Assembly: GCF_036924515.1 (NCBI RefSeq)
Contig: NZ_JAZHRR010000001.1
Coordinates: 839,001-903,000 of the forward strand
Source: Bradyrhizobium sp. AZCC 1610
GTDB lineage: Bacteria > Pseudomonadota > Alphaproteobacteria > Rhizobiales > Xanthobacteraceae
Length of the DNA stretch: 64,000 nucleotides
Direction of reading: 5' to 3'
Shown piece by piece: positions 42,797 to 51,618 of the stretch. Below the pieces are notes generated by a model. It saw only the letters and a program-made list of their open reading frames with translations. It was not told the DNA's origin and did not search any database. The stretch's first letter is position 1; each line of letters opens with the position of its first letter. The position numbers and the translations under genes were made by a program.

Positions 42797-43981
42797 ATGC
42801 CACAGACCGACACCCGCTCGTTGCAGCAGATCAAACGCGAAACAGAGCAAACGCGGGCCGGCCTGACCGATATCGTCGAGCAGCTCCGTACTAGCGTGGC
42901 GGAGACCGCGAGCGACATCCGCCAGCGCATCAGTCCCGACGCCATCAAGGCCGAGGTGTCCGACTACATCAAAAGTAGGGGTGAGCGGCTGCTAAACGAC
43001 GTTACTGCCGCCGCCCGCAGGAATCCGATGCAGGCCGTGGCGGTCGGAGCAAGCGTCGCATATCCACTGCTGCGGCTGGCGCGAACTATACCCTTGCCGG
43101 TGCTGATGGTGGGCGCGGGCCTGTTCTTCGCCGGCTCCAAGACCGGGCAGACCGCAAAGCAGAAGGTATCCGAAGTAGTGTCCGACCTTTCGGATGAGGT
43201 CGGCCGTCGGGCCCATGATTTCGGAAATCAAGTTGAAGAGTCAGCATCCGCGGCGAAGACGTACGCGTCCGAACAACTTGATCGCGTAAGCTCTGCCGTC
43301 GCCGGCGGAAACGATCGGGCGAGCCGGGCGGCCGATGCGGCGGGGACTACGCTCGCCTCGAATTCACAGAAGTTTCAAGAGAACGTGGCGTCGTTCGAAG
43401 CCTCAGTTTCCAATCATGCGATCGAGCTCAGGGACGAAGGCATCCGCACAGTCAGTTCGGCCGCCGCGACGGTCCAGGACATTGCGTCCGGCGCAACATC
43501 CGCCGGTCAAAGGGCGATCGGCACCACCACAGATGCAGGGCTGGATGCTGCAAGGGCGGTCCGCGACAAGGCATCCGATCTCACCGAACGCGCGGGAAAG
43601 GCGATCTTCGAGACGATCGAACAAAATCCACTGCTGGTGGCGGGCGTCGGCCTGCTGGTCGGCGGTCTGATCGCGAGCGCGCTGCCCCGCTCCGAGATCG
43701 AGGATGACCTGGTTGGCGACGCCAGCACCGCGGTGAAGCGACGCGCCCAAACCGCCACATCGCAAGGTTTCGACACCGCTAAGAAAGCCGTCGGTGAAGT
43801 CGTCGACGAAGCGACCCGGCGGGCTCAAGAGGAAGGCCTTACGCCCGACGGCATAGGCGAGGCCGCACAGGACATCGGACAGCGGGTGCGGCGCGTTGCG
43901 GAAACTGCGGTAGCGACCGCTTTCGAACCGACACAAGACGAACATCAACCGAGCGCTCACGGAGGGACCGACCATGGCTGA
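42797..43981 (+). CDS. DUF3618 domain membrane-associated protein
   Basis: 394 residues. The N-terminus (RSLQQIKRETEQTRAGLTDI VEQLRTSVAETASDIRQRIS) is the DUF3618 helix, followed by a membrane segment (IPLPVLMVGAGLFFAGSK), a long Ala/Ser/Asp-rich region of amphipathic 11-mer-like repeats (SEVVSDLSDEVGRRAHDFGN, QLDRVSSAVAGGNDRASRAA) similar in style to LEA or apolipoprotein helices, then a second hydrophobic stretch (NPLLVAGVGLLVGGLIASAL P). The end (GGTDHG) overlaps the next gene by eight bases. Probably coats or shapes membrane under stress. Leads a four-gene overlapping operon. Confidence 0.85.
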   Translation: MPQTDTRSLQQIKRETEQTRAGLTDIVEQLRTSVAETASDIRQRISPDAIKAEVSDYIKSRGERLLNDVTAAARRNPMQAVAVGASVAYPLLRLARTIPLPVLMVGAGLFFAGSKTGQTAKQKVSEVVSDLSDEVGRRAHDFGNQVEESASAAKTYASEQLDRVSSAVAGGNDRASRAADAAGTTLASNSQKFQENVASFEASVSNHAIELRDEGIRTVSSAAATVQDIASGATSAGQRAIGTTTDAGLDAARAVRDKASDLTERAGKAIFETIEQNPLLVAGVGLLVGGLIASALPRSEIEDDLVGDASTAVKRRAQTATSQGFDTAKKAVGEVVDEATRRAQEEGLTPDGIGEAAQDIGQRVRRVAETAVATAFEPTQDEHQPSAHGGTDHG

Positions 43982-44612
43982 CCAAACATTCAGGAGCACG
44001 GATCAAACGGGATCGGGCACGGCATCTCATGGCTTCGAAAAAGCCGCCACCGCGGCAAAGACCGTGACCGACCAAGCACTTTCCGCCGGGCGCGACTTGA
44101 AGGACAAGGCGATCGATATGGCCGGGTCTTCCTCGGAAGCGATCAAGGGCCACACATCGGACTTCGTCGATGCCGCGAAAGACGTCGCATCGCAGGCAAC
44201 CGGCAAGCTCAAGCAGACGGTCGACGGCCAGAAGAACGCCGGCGCGGAATACGTCGGAAGCCTGGCGGACACGATGCGCCGCGCCGCCCGCGAATTCGAC
44301 GGCGACTTACCGATTGCGGGGACCTACATCCGGAAGGCGGCATCGCAAGTCGAAGGGGTTTCCGACTCGATCAGGACGGGCAACTTTAACGACCTGCTGC
44401 GAGGCGCACAGTCGTTTGCGCGTCGGCAGCCGGCGGCGTTCCTAGGAATGGCTGTGCTGGCCGGCTTTGGCGTCGTCCGGTTTTTAAGGAGTTCAGCGGA
44501 GTCTTCCGAAGGCGGTGGATCTGACTTTAGCGACGGAAACACCGTTGCGCGGAACAGTGCGAGGCAATCGAATGCAGATAGCAAGGGGTATCGCGATGAG
44601 TTCACAAAGTAG
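43974..44612 (+). CDS. nutrient-deprivation-induced-type membrane protein
   Basis: 212 residues, overlapping the previous gene by eight bases. Long amphipathic helical repeats (FEKAATAAKTVTDQALSAGR, DLKDKAIDMAGSSSEAIKGH, FVDAAKDVASQATGKLKQTV) followed by PIAGTYIRKAASQVEGVSDS and a membrane helix (QPAAFLGMAVLAGFGVVRFL). Homologues are annotated as nutrient-deprivation-induced proteins in rhizobia. The repeated Lys/Asp-flanked helices resemble those of its upstream neighbour, which suggests coassembly. It overlaps the next gene by 17 bases. Confidence 0.8.
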   Translation: MADQTFRSTDQTGSGTASHGFEKAATAAKTVTDQALSAGRDLKDKAIDMAGSSSEAIKGHTSDFVDAAKDVASQATGKLKQTVDGQKNAGAEYVGSLADTMRRAAREFDGDLPIAGTYIRKAASQVEGVSDSIRTGNFNDLLRGAQSFARRQPAAFLGMAVLAGFGVVRFLRSSAESSEGGGSDFSDGNTVARNSARQSNADSKGYRDEFTK

Positions 44613-44988
44613 CCGGTCGATACCGGAGCTTTTCAGCGACGCCGTCGGACAGCTTGCCAAACTCGTTGGCAACGAGTTCGAACTTGCTCGGGTGGAGCTC
44701 TCGGAAAAGGTAAACCAGGTCGGCCGGGCTGCCGCCATGATCGGCGCGGGTGCGGTAATCCTGATACCGGCGCTGGTGCTGCTGTTATTCGCGCTTTCGG
44801 CGGCATTGATACGGGGCGGGTTTTCTGAGCCCGTCGCCTATCTGTTGACAGGAGGGGGCGCGGCGCTGGTTTCGGGAGCGTTGATAGGAATCGGATTGAG
44901 CCGGCTTTCCGGTGATGCTCTCAAGCCTTCGGTCACTCTTGATCAGGTGCAACGCGACAAGGCCGCGGCGAAGGAGATGGTACGATGA
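44596..44988 (+). CDS. phage_holin_3_6-type small membrane protein (DUF1469-like)
   Basis: 130 residues starting at MSSQSSRSIPELFSDAVGQL, with AAGGGG upstream. The order LAKLVGNEFELARVELSEKV then two hydrophobic helices (AAMIGAGAVILIPALVLLLF ALSAALI and VAYLLTGGGAALVSGALIGI G) is the holin-superfamily III pattern that in non-phage settings marks envelope stress proteins. The polar tail (LKPSVTLDQVQRDKAAAKEM) is cytoplasmic. It overlaps the upstream gene by 17 and the downstream by four bases (ATGA). No phage genes nearby, so not a lysis protein. Confidence 0.85.
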   Translation: MSSQSSRSIPELFSDAVGQLAKLVGNEFELARVELSEKVNQVGRAAAMIGAGAVILIPALVLLLFALSAALIRGGFSEPVAYLLTGGGAALVSGALIGIGLSRLSGDALKPSVTLDQVQRDKAAAKEMVR

Positions 44989-45737
44989 GTGATATTTCGG
45001 AAAAAGGATCGGACTTCTTTCGGGATCTGGGCAGTGCCGCGCGCAAGAATCCCTTATCCGCTGCGCTGATCGGACTGGGTGTATTCTGGCTCTTCACCGG
45101 CAGCCGACCTGTTGAACGGGCCGCGGATTTTGTCCGACGCACCGGCTTTGACCGCATTCCAGATGCGGCCGGCAATGCGTTTGAAGCCGCCCGTTCGACC
45201 TTTAGGTCCGGCGCCGGTTCGATCGGCGAGCAGCACGTCACGTCAGCAAAGGACGCTCTGCGAGACGATGGCGCGGACGCTCTCGATAGTGCAACTCGCT
45301 TCGGACGGGATTATTCCGACGCTGCTTCCGATTATGCCAGATCTATTCCTGGTGCCGGGGCAGAGATGTTCGACACGGCCCGCTCCAACTTGACTGAGCT
45401 AATCAGGACCCAGCCATTGGCGCTGGGCGCGATCGGGCTCGCGATCGGCGCGGGCATTGCAGCCGCCCTGCCTTCGAGTGAAGTTGAAGTCGCTTACCTC
45501 GGCGATACCAGCGAGACCGTTAAAGCGAAGGCCGCCGAGTTCGCCACTGAACAAACCGCTCGCGCGACGACGCTTTCAGAAAGCGTGATGGGCGCCGTCA
45601 CTGAGGAAGCCCGCAAACAGGGCCTCACCGTAGAGGGAGCGAAATCGGCGGTCGGAGATTTCTCGACAAAAGTCGGCCGCGTCGTCGATGCGGCGGGCAA
45701 GGGCGTATCCGAGCGGGTGACCCCGACCAAATCATGA
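44985..45737 (+). CDS. membrane-associated amphipathic-repeat protein
   Basis: 250 residues, last of the four-gene cluster. MSDISEKGSDFFRDLGSAAR KNPLSAALIGLGVFWLFTGS gives a short cytoplasmic start and one membrane helix; then helices rich in Ala, Asp and Arg (FEAARSTFRSGAGSIGEQHV, ALDSATRFGRDYSDAASDYA), a second hydrophobic segment (TQPLALGAIGLAIGAGIAAA LP) and SEVEVAYLGDTSETVKAKAA. NPL/QPLA..AIGLA.GAG.AA.LP.S is the same signature as NPLLVAGVGLLVGGLIASAL P.SE in the first gene, so these two are related. A GAGCAAA/TTTGCTC hairpin follows at 45745-45765. Confidence 0.78.
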   Translation: MSDISEKGSDFFRDLGSAARKNPLSAALIGLGVFWLFTGSRPVERAADFVRRTGFDRIPDAAGNAFEAARSTFRSGAGSIGEQHVTSAKDALRDDGADALDSATRFGRDYSDAASDYARSIPGAGAEMFDTARSNLTELIRTQPLALGAIGLAIGAGIAAALPSSEVEVAYLGDTSETVKAKAAEFATEQTARATTLSESVMGAVTEEARKQGLTVEGAKSAVGDFSTKVGRVVDAAGKGVSERVTPTKS

Positions 45738-45884
45738 TAGGCAAGAGCAAAAGTTTGATTTGCTCAGGCGCTGCGAACACCGCGGATAGCTTCTACCTGT
45801 CGCATCCGTTGAGGCTGCAAGTTAGGACCGTTGCGTTCGTTTGTGTGGTCGATGATGGCGCCCGCTCAACACTGACCTCATCGA

Positions 45885-46092
45885 TCAGGAGCGGTCTGAA
45901 TGGCCGGCAGACGATGAGGTTTCGGCGGTCCACCGATCGAGTTCCTCAAGCGGGTAGAGAACGGCCTTGCCGATTTTTTAGAAACGAAGGTCCAACTCTC
46001 ATCGAACGCCAGTTGCGCAGGGTGCCCTCGCTGATCTGGCCGCGATAACGTTCGATAACTTCATGGGACGTCAGAAACATAGGCTCGGACAT
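45885..46092 (-). pseudogene. AlpA/excisionase-like helix-turn-helix protein, frameshifted in a poly-A run
   Basis: From ATG 46092 the frame reads MSEPMFLTSHEVIERYRGQI, SEGTLRNWRSMRVGPSFLK and then leaves the family; one base along, IGKAVLYPLEELDRWTAETS completes it and stops at 45885. Removing one A from the six-A tract (T at 45974-45979) restores a 68-residue MerR/AlpA-type winged helix protein of the kind found with integrases or toxin systems. Nothing else of an element remains. The lesion could be a slippage mutation, a phase-variable switch or a sequencing error. Confidence 0.75.
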
Positions 46093-46646
46093 ATGTGCCC
46101 TCCTTGTCGTCCGGACACTTCCCGGAACAAAGGGGAACGATCATATTACGCGCTCTCATCCTAGCTCGCGGTCCGATGACAGGACACGAAGAGTTATTCG
46201 ACCAATGTCCAATGTTGAAAGGGACCTCGCAGAAGCCATGTTCGGCAGGGAAGGCTTGCTACTGCTTGTTCTGAGATTGAAGTTTGTCGAACGACCGCTC
46301 TTGGCGCAAAGCGGCCGTTCATACGCAGGATCTCGTGGTCGATAACGAATGACTAGAAAACTATCCAGTTTCCAACCGCCAAGGAGATCGTAAAACCTTG
46401 TCAGCCTGCTCAGGCGCGGGCAGGGTGCTCGTCATGTTGGATCTGGAATGAAAACACTTCCTTCCGCCTGAACTCAGCCTAGCCAAACGGTCGCCGAGGA
46501 TGTCTGTTATCGGCGGGAGAGCGGAAAATATCTGCTCGTTTCGAGTATTTCTCAGTTTGACCCAAACCGGACGTCGTTGCATCGCAAGACCTGCGCTGCG
46601 TCGGGATGTCCTGTTACCAAAAGCGCGAGACATCTAGAGCCAAGGG
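46093..46646. other. intergenic stretch with a palindromic repeat
   Basis: About 550 bases. ACGACCGCTCTTGGCGCAAA then GCGGCC at 46291-46320 is one copy of the CCGCTT-AAGCGG palindrome. An open minus-strand frame (46361-46633) contains the repeat-derived string FSALPPITDIL and is not believed to be a gene. Confidence 0.5.
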
Positions 46647-47459
46647 TTAAGCTATGTCATCCGTGGCTAGAGTCTGCCGCGCGGTCTTTTCTTGTGCGAT
46701 AATTCCTTCCAGCCGCGATATGTTCTCGAGCAAGCGCTGGCTGGTTAGCACAAGAACGTAATAGCCGAATTGTGGATTCTGAAAATAAATCTCGAGCAGC
46801 TTTTCATAAGTAATAGTCATCACTTGCCCGTCTTCGATGCATTCGACGGTAGCGGTTCTCCGCTGATTGGGAGTAAGGAAACCGAGTTCGCCCATGAGAC
46901 GTCCCGGCGGAAGCTCGACGCCGATTTCCTTGACCAAAAACGTTCCTGTGACCGTTAGAAACATTTCGGAAGCTGCATCATTCTTCTTGAACAATTTGTC
47001 TCCCCGGCGAAATCTGCGCTCAGTCATGAACGGTTTGAGCGGTTCCAATGAGGTATCTCCCTCCGTCGCAATACGTGCCCTTTTGATCAGATTGAGCATT
47101 TGACGGAGGCGGATTGCATTGACCGGCAGCAAGAGCAGATAGAGGATGAAAGCCCCGAAATTTCCCGAGAGCGCGCCATAGGCGACGAAGAACATGCAGC
47201 CGACCATGTTCGCGACGCGCAGTGGCACGATTGTCTGCATCAGCAAGGTAGCGACAAGAAAGATGGCCCCAACCACGGCAAACATATTGGCAAGCGTGAT
47301 GTTGGCCAGCACAATTTCCAGCAGCCGGTTAAATAGTGCGTCGTAGGTGATGTTGTTCGGATCGAGACCCATCTGAACCAGAATCTTTTCGATCCTGAGA
47401 TTGTCCGCCGCCGTATCAAGAATGCGGTCTAGTATCGAAGCTGCACTGTTGGACCCCAT
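46647..47459 (-). CDS. membrane protein with cyclic-nucleotide-binding domain
   Basis: 270 residues. Three hydrophobic helices (IVLANITLANMFAVVGAIFL VATLL; VANMVGCMFFVAYGAL; FGAFILYLLLLPVN) are followed by a linker (LRQMLNLIKRARIATEGD) and a cNMP-binding beta roll: KPFMTERRFRRGDKLFKKND AASEMFLTVTGTF and GRLMGELGFLTPNQRRTATV. The phosphate-binding cassette PGRLMGELGFL.P...RTAT retains the Gly-Glu and Arg expected for ligand contact. A Popeye-like layout (three helices plus cNMP domain), with a C-terminal coiled helix. It could read cAMP or cGMP made by the three cyclases encoded 3-11 kb downstream; this link is inference. Confidence 0.85.
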   Translation of the reverse strand: MGSNSAASILDRILDTAADNLRIEKILVQMGLDPNNITYDALFNRLLEIVLANITLANMFAVVGAIFLVATLLMQTIVPLRVANMVGCMFFVAYGALSGNFGAFILYLLLLPVNAIRLRQMLNLIKRARIATEGDTSLEPLKPFMTERRFRRGDKLFKKNDAASEMFLTVTGTFLVKEIGVELPPGRLMGELGFLTPNQRRTATVECIEDGQVMTITYEKLLEIYFQNPQFGYYVLVLTSQRLLENISRLEGIIAQEKTARQTLATDDIA

Positions 47460-47768
47460 CGATCATCCTCCGCGCAAAGCCGTCGGTATTCGTCGGGTAT
47501 CGTTCGTTGAGACGACGCCAAATCGCCCGGGAACGGCGCGTTTGCAAGACAAATCAAGTTGGTTTGACGTGGTCTTGTCCCGCTGGCATGCTAACGGCCG
47601 ACCGTCGCGGAGACATAGCCCCGTCGGGGGATGTGCGAATGTCCGCTCAGGGTCTGGTTTTGCCGTTGTATCTGCCCCTGAGCTGAAGAGAGGTAATGCC
47701 GGCTCCTCGGCGACTTTCGCAAGTGGAGGGCAATAGCGTCGCAAAAATCGGGAACTTCCGAGTCTGTG

Positions 47769-47860
47769 AAGGTTTTCGGATGCCGGCCCCATGACGGTGG
47801 TGCTGCGGGCACGGGGCCGGCGTCCGCAAACCTCCAAGGGAGGAAACCGCGGGAAGGGAT
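47769..47860 (+). repeat. palindromic repeat element, copy B
   Basis: GGTTTTCGGATGCCGGCCCC and GGGGCCGGCGTCCGCAAACC form a 20-bp imperfect stem, followed by TCC..GGAGGAAACCGCGGGA. Inverted copy of 14527-14640. An IS91-type transposase remnant begins about 240 bases on. Confidence 0.75.
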
Positions 47861-48102
47861 ACGTGGGTGGTGCGGCGTGCGCTATGGGGATTTGAGTGCC
47901 GCGGATGAGGTGTGTGATTGGGGTCGAGGCGCTCCAGCAAGCCGGTGGACGGTGAAACGACTGCCGGATGAGCGGCGGGTCACGTCGATCGCGGTGAATT
48001 GTCGGACGGTTTGAGACGACGGCTGGATGTCTGAGCGCGCTCTGCCGTGGCCGGTCGAGAGGCAGCTAGTGCGACGATCAGATTTGCGGGGGTATGACGC
48101 GG

Positions 48103-48705
48103 TCATGAGGTGTCGATCCTGATGCGGTTCGTTGGAGCTGTCGGCCGATGCCGTGGCGTTGCACCGCACTCGAAGACCTCGATGATGATCATGCGACCGC
48201 CGCAGCATGGACAAATCGGCTTGCCGGCATCGGCGGCGGCAGCGGTGGGCTCGCCCTGGGAGTTTGAAACGGCGAGCAACTCACGCGCTCGGGCGATGTT
48301 GTCGGCGCGCGTGCCGCTGGCCAACAGGCCGTAGTGGCGGATGCGGTGGAAGCCGTGCGGCAGGACGTGGATGAGGAAGCGGCGGATAAACTCGCCGGTT
48401 GAGAGTGTCATGAGCTTCTGGCGATCGCGACTATCGGCACGATAGTCTTTCCACCGGAAGGTGACACTGGTGCGATCGCAGGCGATCAGCCGGCTGTTGG
48501 CGATGGCGACGCGATGGGTATAGCGCGACAGATAGGCCAGCACGGCCTGTGGCCCGCCGAACGGGCGCTTGGCATAGACCACCCATTCGGCTCGGCGCAG
48601 CGGTGCCAGATATGCCGCGAATGCCTGCGGGTCGGCGAGAGCGGCATGATCGCCGAAGAACTGCAGGTGGCCGGCGTTGTGGGCCGCGATCAGCTTCTCC
48701 ACGAA
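48103..48705 (-). pseudogene. IS91-family transposase, N-terminally truncated
   Basis: About 200 C-terminal residues of a Y2-type transposase: FVEKLIAAHNAGHLQFFGDH, WVVYAKRPFGGPQAVLAYLS, RYTHRVAIANSRLIACD, RRFLIHVLPHGFHRIRHYGL, then the zinc-binding CPCCGGRM. The catalytic tyrosine and N-terminal zinc finger half are missing; the frame upstream of 48705 is antisense to an IS110 remnant, so the element is broken at that junction. Such rolling-circle transposases mobilise adjacent DNA. Not active. Confidence 0.8.
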
Positions 48706-48714
48706 GATCTGGGA

Positions 48715-48883
48715 GCGCCATGGGCTCAAGCCCTGGATCGAGGCGGCCAGGAAGCGGCTGCATCACAACGTGCTGGCGATCGCACTCGCCAACAAGCTCG
48801 CCCGCATCGCCTGGAGCGTCCTGGCCCGTGGTCGGGCATTCGAGGCGCGGAAGATGGATCAGGCAGCGAGCCAATCCGCGTGA
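48715..48883 (+). pseudogene. IS110-family transposase C-terminal fragment
   Basis: ERHGLKPWIEAARKRLHHNV LAIALANKLARIAWSVLARG is the characteristic C-terminal end of IS110/IS1111 transposases (P.L..L..R......ALANK.ARI.WA.L..G). Fifty-six codons survive to the stop at 48883. The catalytic DEDD and serine domains are absent, cut at the IS91 junction. Confidence 0.75.
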
Positions 48884-49297
48884 TTCCTATTCCACGCCAA
48901 CGGCAATAGAGGCCGAAAAATGAGGAGTCCGCGATGACGTAGCCAGATCGATATGCTTTACCTGCCGAGGTCTGCGAGAGGATGAGACGAGATGGAGGTA
49001 CGGTCTTCCCGGCGCATGCGAACACTGGTGACCCGAATGGCCCACAGAGGCCTGTCCGCTAACGAGATTGCACGCGCGCTGATATCCATGATGGCCCGGA
49101 GCACAACGCTCCAATCAAAGGCCGGATACATTGATGCAAGACCGCTTACCGCCAGCTCGGCAAAATCCACTTGCAACGCACGGCCGGACCATACATTGGG
49201 TCAAAAACTGCCTTTAGGGGAATGGCCGCTTCTGGCGCGAAGCGGACATTCGCTGGAACGGGGGAGGTCAGCTGAGTGCCAGTTTCGGACCTGACGG
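48884..49297. other. intergenic stretch with a palindromic repeat
   Basis: About 410 bases with no supported gene. A copy of the intergenic palindrome (TGGCCGCTTCTGGCGCGAAG then CGGACATT) lies at 49221-49250. An open minus-strand frame (48958-49176) has no ribosome site or recognisable family. Confidence 0.45.
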
Positions 49298-49764
49298 TCA
49301 GTCCGCAGGGCAAAGGTTCATCGCTAGTTTCGGCAACATCCTTCCCGGCACCGAGCCAGACGGCGCTTGGCCGACATCGTAAGCTCCCATCCTGCGGTAA
49401 AAGGGAGCCGCATCGGGATCCGCCTCGATTGTTAGTCGCGTGGCACCCAGTTTTTCGCGACGTCGGTAGCCCAAGCGAGCAGCGCCTTACTCGTGCCGCT
49501 CCGAAGCCCGCTGGGCTCGACGAATAGTTTCAGCAAATCAGCCTCATCATCGACGACTCTTAGCTGTGCAACACCGATTGGCTTGCCGTCATGTTCGGCA
49601 ACAGCGATGGGCGTCAACTCCAAGTCGCGCGGCTCAAACGACAACTCGCCGCGACACGCTTCCATGAACTCCACGTCGTAGCCCTAGACGGCCTTAGACC
49701 CGAAACACAGATCGGAAAGGACGGATAACTCATCAATCGTCGGCGGTCGGATTGTCAGGGCCAA
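49298..49764 (-). pseudogene. GNAT-family acetyltransferase with nonsense and frameshift lesions
   Basis: TTG start at 49764 behind GAAGGAGG opens LALTIRPPTIDELSVLSDLC FGSKAV then TAG (49684-49686), where TGG would fit before GYDVEFMEACRGELSFEPRD. The frame goes on through VAEHDGKPIGVAQLRVVDDE ADLLKLFVEPSGLRSGTSKA LL, the acetyl-CoA pyrophosphate loop, and then ends early at NWVPRD; one base over, LGATRLTIEADPDAAPFYRR MGAYDVGQAPSGSVPGR completes the fold to 49298. The slip is in a five-A run (T at 49451-49455). With both repaired the protein would be about 155 residues. Two independent lesions support true decay. Confidence 0.82.
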
Positions 49765-50110
49765 GCTAAACCTCCTTCGACTTGAGGGAGCGGTGTAGCA
49801 TTTCAGCTTGCCAATGTCTCTTGTGGGTCAAATTGCGAAGAACTCACCGTGAGCAAACCTAGTCCGCTACACGTCCATGAGCGGACCTCAATGCAACGTG
49901 CCGCCACTTCACCTACGGGCCACAAGCAGACATAGCTGATCTAATTCGATCACCTTGTCTGCGCGAACCATTAAGCCTTGGGGAAGATCAAGGTCCAGGT
50001 TGCTGGCCCCGTTTCAAGTCGATCACGGGCTCGACTCTGGTCGGTTGGACAACCGCCGAGTCTCTAGGCTAGACTAGTCGCTTGGAGCGAACTGATGATC
50101 GACATCTCCC
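49765..50110. other. intergenic stretch, nothing supported
   Basis: About 345 bases between a broken GNAT gene and the cyclase operon's 3' end. It carries loose copies of the AGCGGAC and AGCAGACAT strings typical of the dispersed repeats, and no gene. Confidence 0.45.
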
Positions 50111-51223
50111 TCACGTCATCTCGATCACGTTGTACGCCGCTATGGGACGACGCAAACCCTTGAGCGTCAGTTCACCTACGGGCTCCGCCGTTGCCCTCCT
50201 GTCGAGCGCCGCGCGCACTTTGCTATCGATCAAGATCTGACCGTCGCGCGCCTCCGCGCAAAGACGGGCCGCGAGATTGACCACGGTCCCGATCGCGGTG
50301 TACTCAGAGCGGCCCTCGAAACCAATAGCGCCGAGCGTGGCGTATCCATATGCTATGCCGACTCCAAAACCGAGCTCGTGCCTTTCGCGCCGCCACTTGC
50401 TGGACAATTCGGACAGACGACCTCGCATCGCGACCGCCATCTGAACAGCTCGCTCGCACGGATCGGGACAAGGAATCGGATCGCCGAAGATCACCATGAT
50501 TCCGTCACCCAAAAACCTCTCCAACGTGCCTTCAAACTCATGAATAAGGGAGCCTAAGGTTGCATGATACTCCCGCATCACAGCCATCACCTCCTCAGGC
50601 TCGGCGATCTCCGCGAAAGCGGTAAATCCCCGCAGATCACCGAAGACTATGGTCACCTGCCTGCGGTGGCTCGCCAGGGGCTCATATGTCGACGAAGAAA
50701 GGATCAATTCCGCTATCTGTGGCGAAAGAAAACGCTTTAAGCGGCTGACGCGCTCAATTTGCTCAAGCTGCTCGGCAACGCGTTGCTCGAGCATTCTATT
50801 CCACGACGCGAGTTCGACGGCCTGCGCTTCAACTCGATCATGCAATTCCTTGATTCGGAGCATAGAGCGCACTCGGGCAACGAGTGCTGCATGATCGATC
50901 GGTTTGGTCAAATATTCATCCGCGCCTGAGTTGAGTCCGGTAACGACGTCTTTTGAATCAGTTCGCGCCGTAACCATGACGATTGGAACAAATCCGAGCG
51001 TAGGGTCGCCTTTCATGCGCCGGCAGACCTCAAAGCCATCGATTTTCGGCATCATGACGTCAAGGAGGACAACGTCCGGCGCAACTTCATGCGCGACTGC
51101 GAGCGCTCTCTCGCCGTTTTCAGCCTCCGTCGTCTCATAACCCTCGGCGCCCAGCCGCGCGGTAAGAAGGCAGCGATTCGTTTCGTTATCATCTACGATC
51201 AAGATGCGGGGTGGGTCATGCAT
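50111..51223 (-). CDS. response regulator with class III adenylate/guanylate cyclase domain
   Basis: 370 residues. Receiver domain first: ILIVDDNE (acid pocket), VVLLDVMMPKIDG (phospho-acceptor Asp) and LTKPI (Lys). A linker coiled coil (ELHDRVEAQAVELASWNRML EQRVAEQLEQIERVSRLKRF) leads to a class III cyclase (VTIVFGDLRGFTAFAEIAEP, FLGDGIMVIFGDP, GIAYGYATLGAIGFEGRSEY TAIGTVVNLAARLC). The first metal residue is Asp of FGDLRG and the second Asp of LGDG; all look present, so active. Last gene of an operon with a sensor kinase and a receiver, linking phosphorylation to cyclic nucleotide output. Confidence 0.92.
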   Translation of the reverse strand: MHDPPRILIVDDNETNRCLLTARLGAEGYETTEAENGERALAVAHEVAPDVVLLDVMMPKIDGFEVCRRMKGDPTLGFVPIVMVTARTDSKDVVTGLNSGADEYLTKPIDHAALVARVRSMLRIKELHDRVEAQAVELASWNRMLEQRVAEQLEQIERVSRLKRFLSPQIAELILSSSTYEPLASHRRQVTIVFGDLRGFTAFAEIAEPEEVMAVMREYHATLGSLIHEFEGTLERFLGDGIMVIFGDPIPCPDPCERAVQMAVAMRGRLSELSSKWRRERHELGFGVGIAYGYATLGAIGFEGRSEYTAIGTVVNLAARLCAEARDGQILIDSKVRAALDRRATAEPVGELTLKGLRRPIAAYNVIEMT

Positions 51224-51252
51224 TTCCGCTCCACGTCGGCACGCGCCGGAAC

Positions 51253-51618
51253 CTATGTCAGGTATCGATTGATCGTCTCAAGGAGTTTTCGTGCGCTGTA
51301 GGGCTTCGCGACATAGGCATCGCAGCCTGCTGCGCGCGCCTTTTCTTCGTCGCCGCTCAGCGCGTAGGAGGTGACGACGACGATTGGAATATGACGGAGA
51401 TCTGATTGTGCTTTTATGCGCCGTGTCGCCTCGTATCCGTCAAGAATAGGCAGTTGGATATCCATCAGGATTAGGTCCGGGCTTTGGGTTCGCGCTGCTA
51501 TGAGTGCCTCTTCGCCGTCGTGCGCCTCGATCATTTCGTAACCGACGCTTGCGAGCAGATCGCGCAGAATCTGCCGATTGTCCTCCTGATCTTCCACCAC
51601 CAGTACGCGCTTGCTCAT
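51253..51618 (-). CDS. stand-alone response regulator receiver (CheY-like)
   Basis: 121 residues. VLVVEDQEDNRQILRDLLAS VGYEMIEAHDGEEAL, LILMDIQLPILDGYEATRRI, and VVVTSYALSGDEEKARAAGC DAYVAKPYS show acid pocket, phospho-acceptor Asp, Thr/Ser switch and Lys. No output domain. It lies four bases overlapped (ATGA) with the upstream sensor kinase and 29 bases before the receiver-cyclase, so is likely an intermediate or competing phosphate acceptor in the same relay. Confidence 0.93.
   Translation of the reverse strand: MSKRVLVVEDQEDNRQILRDLLASVGYEMIEAHDGEEALIAARTQSPDLILMDIQLPILDGYEATRRIKAQSDLRHIPIVVVTSYALSGDEEKARAAGCDAYVAKPYSARKLLETINRYLT

Noticed and set aside
44596..44988. Prophage holin
   Set aside because: Holin-like fold only; no lysis, tail or capsid genes near, and the gene overlaps stress genes, so it is treated as a host membrane protein.
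46361..46633. 90-codon minus-strand frame
   Set aside because: Contains repeat-derived text (FSALPPITDIL) and no family; likely noncoding.
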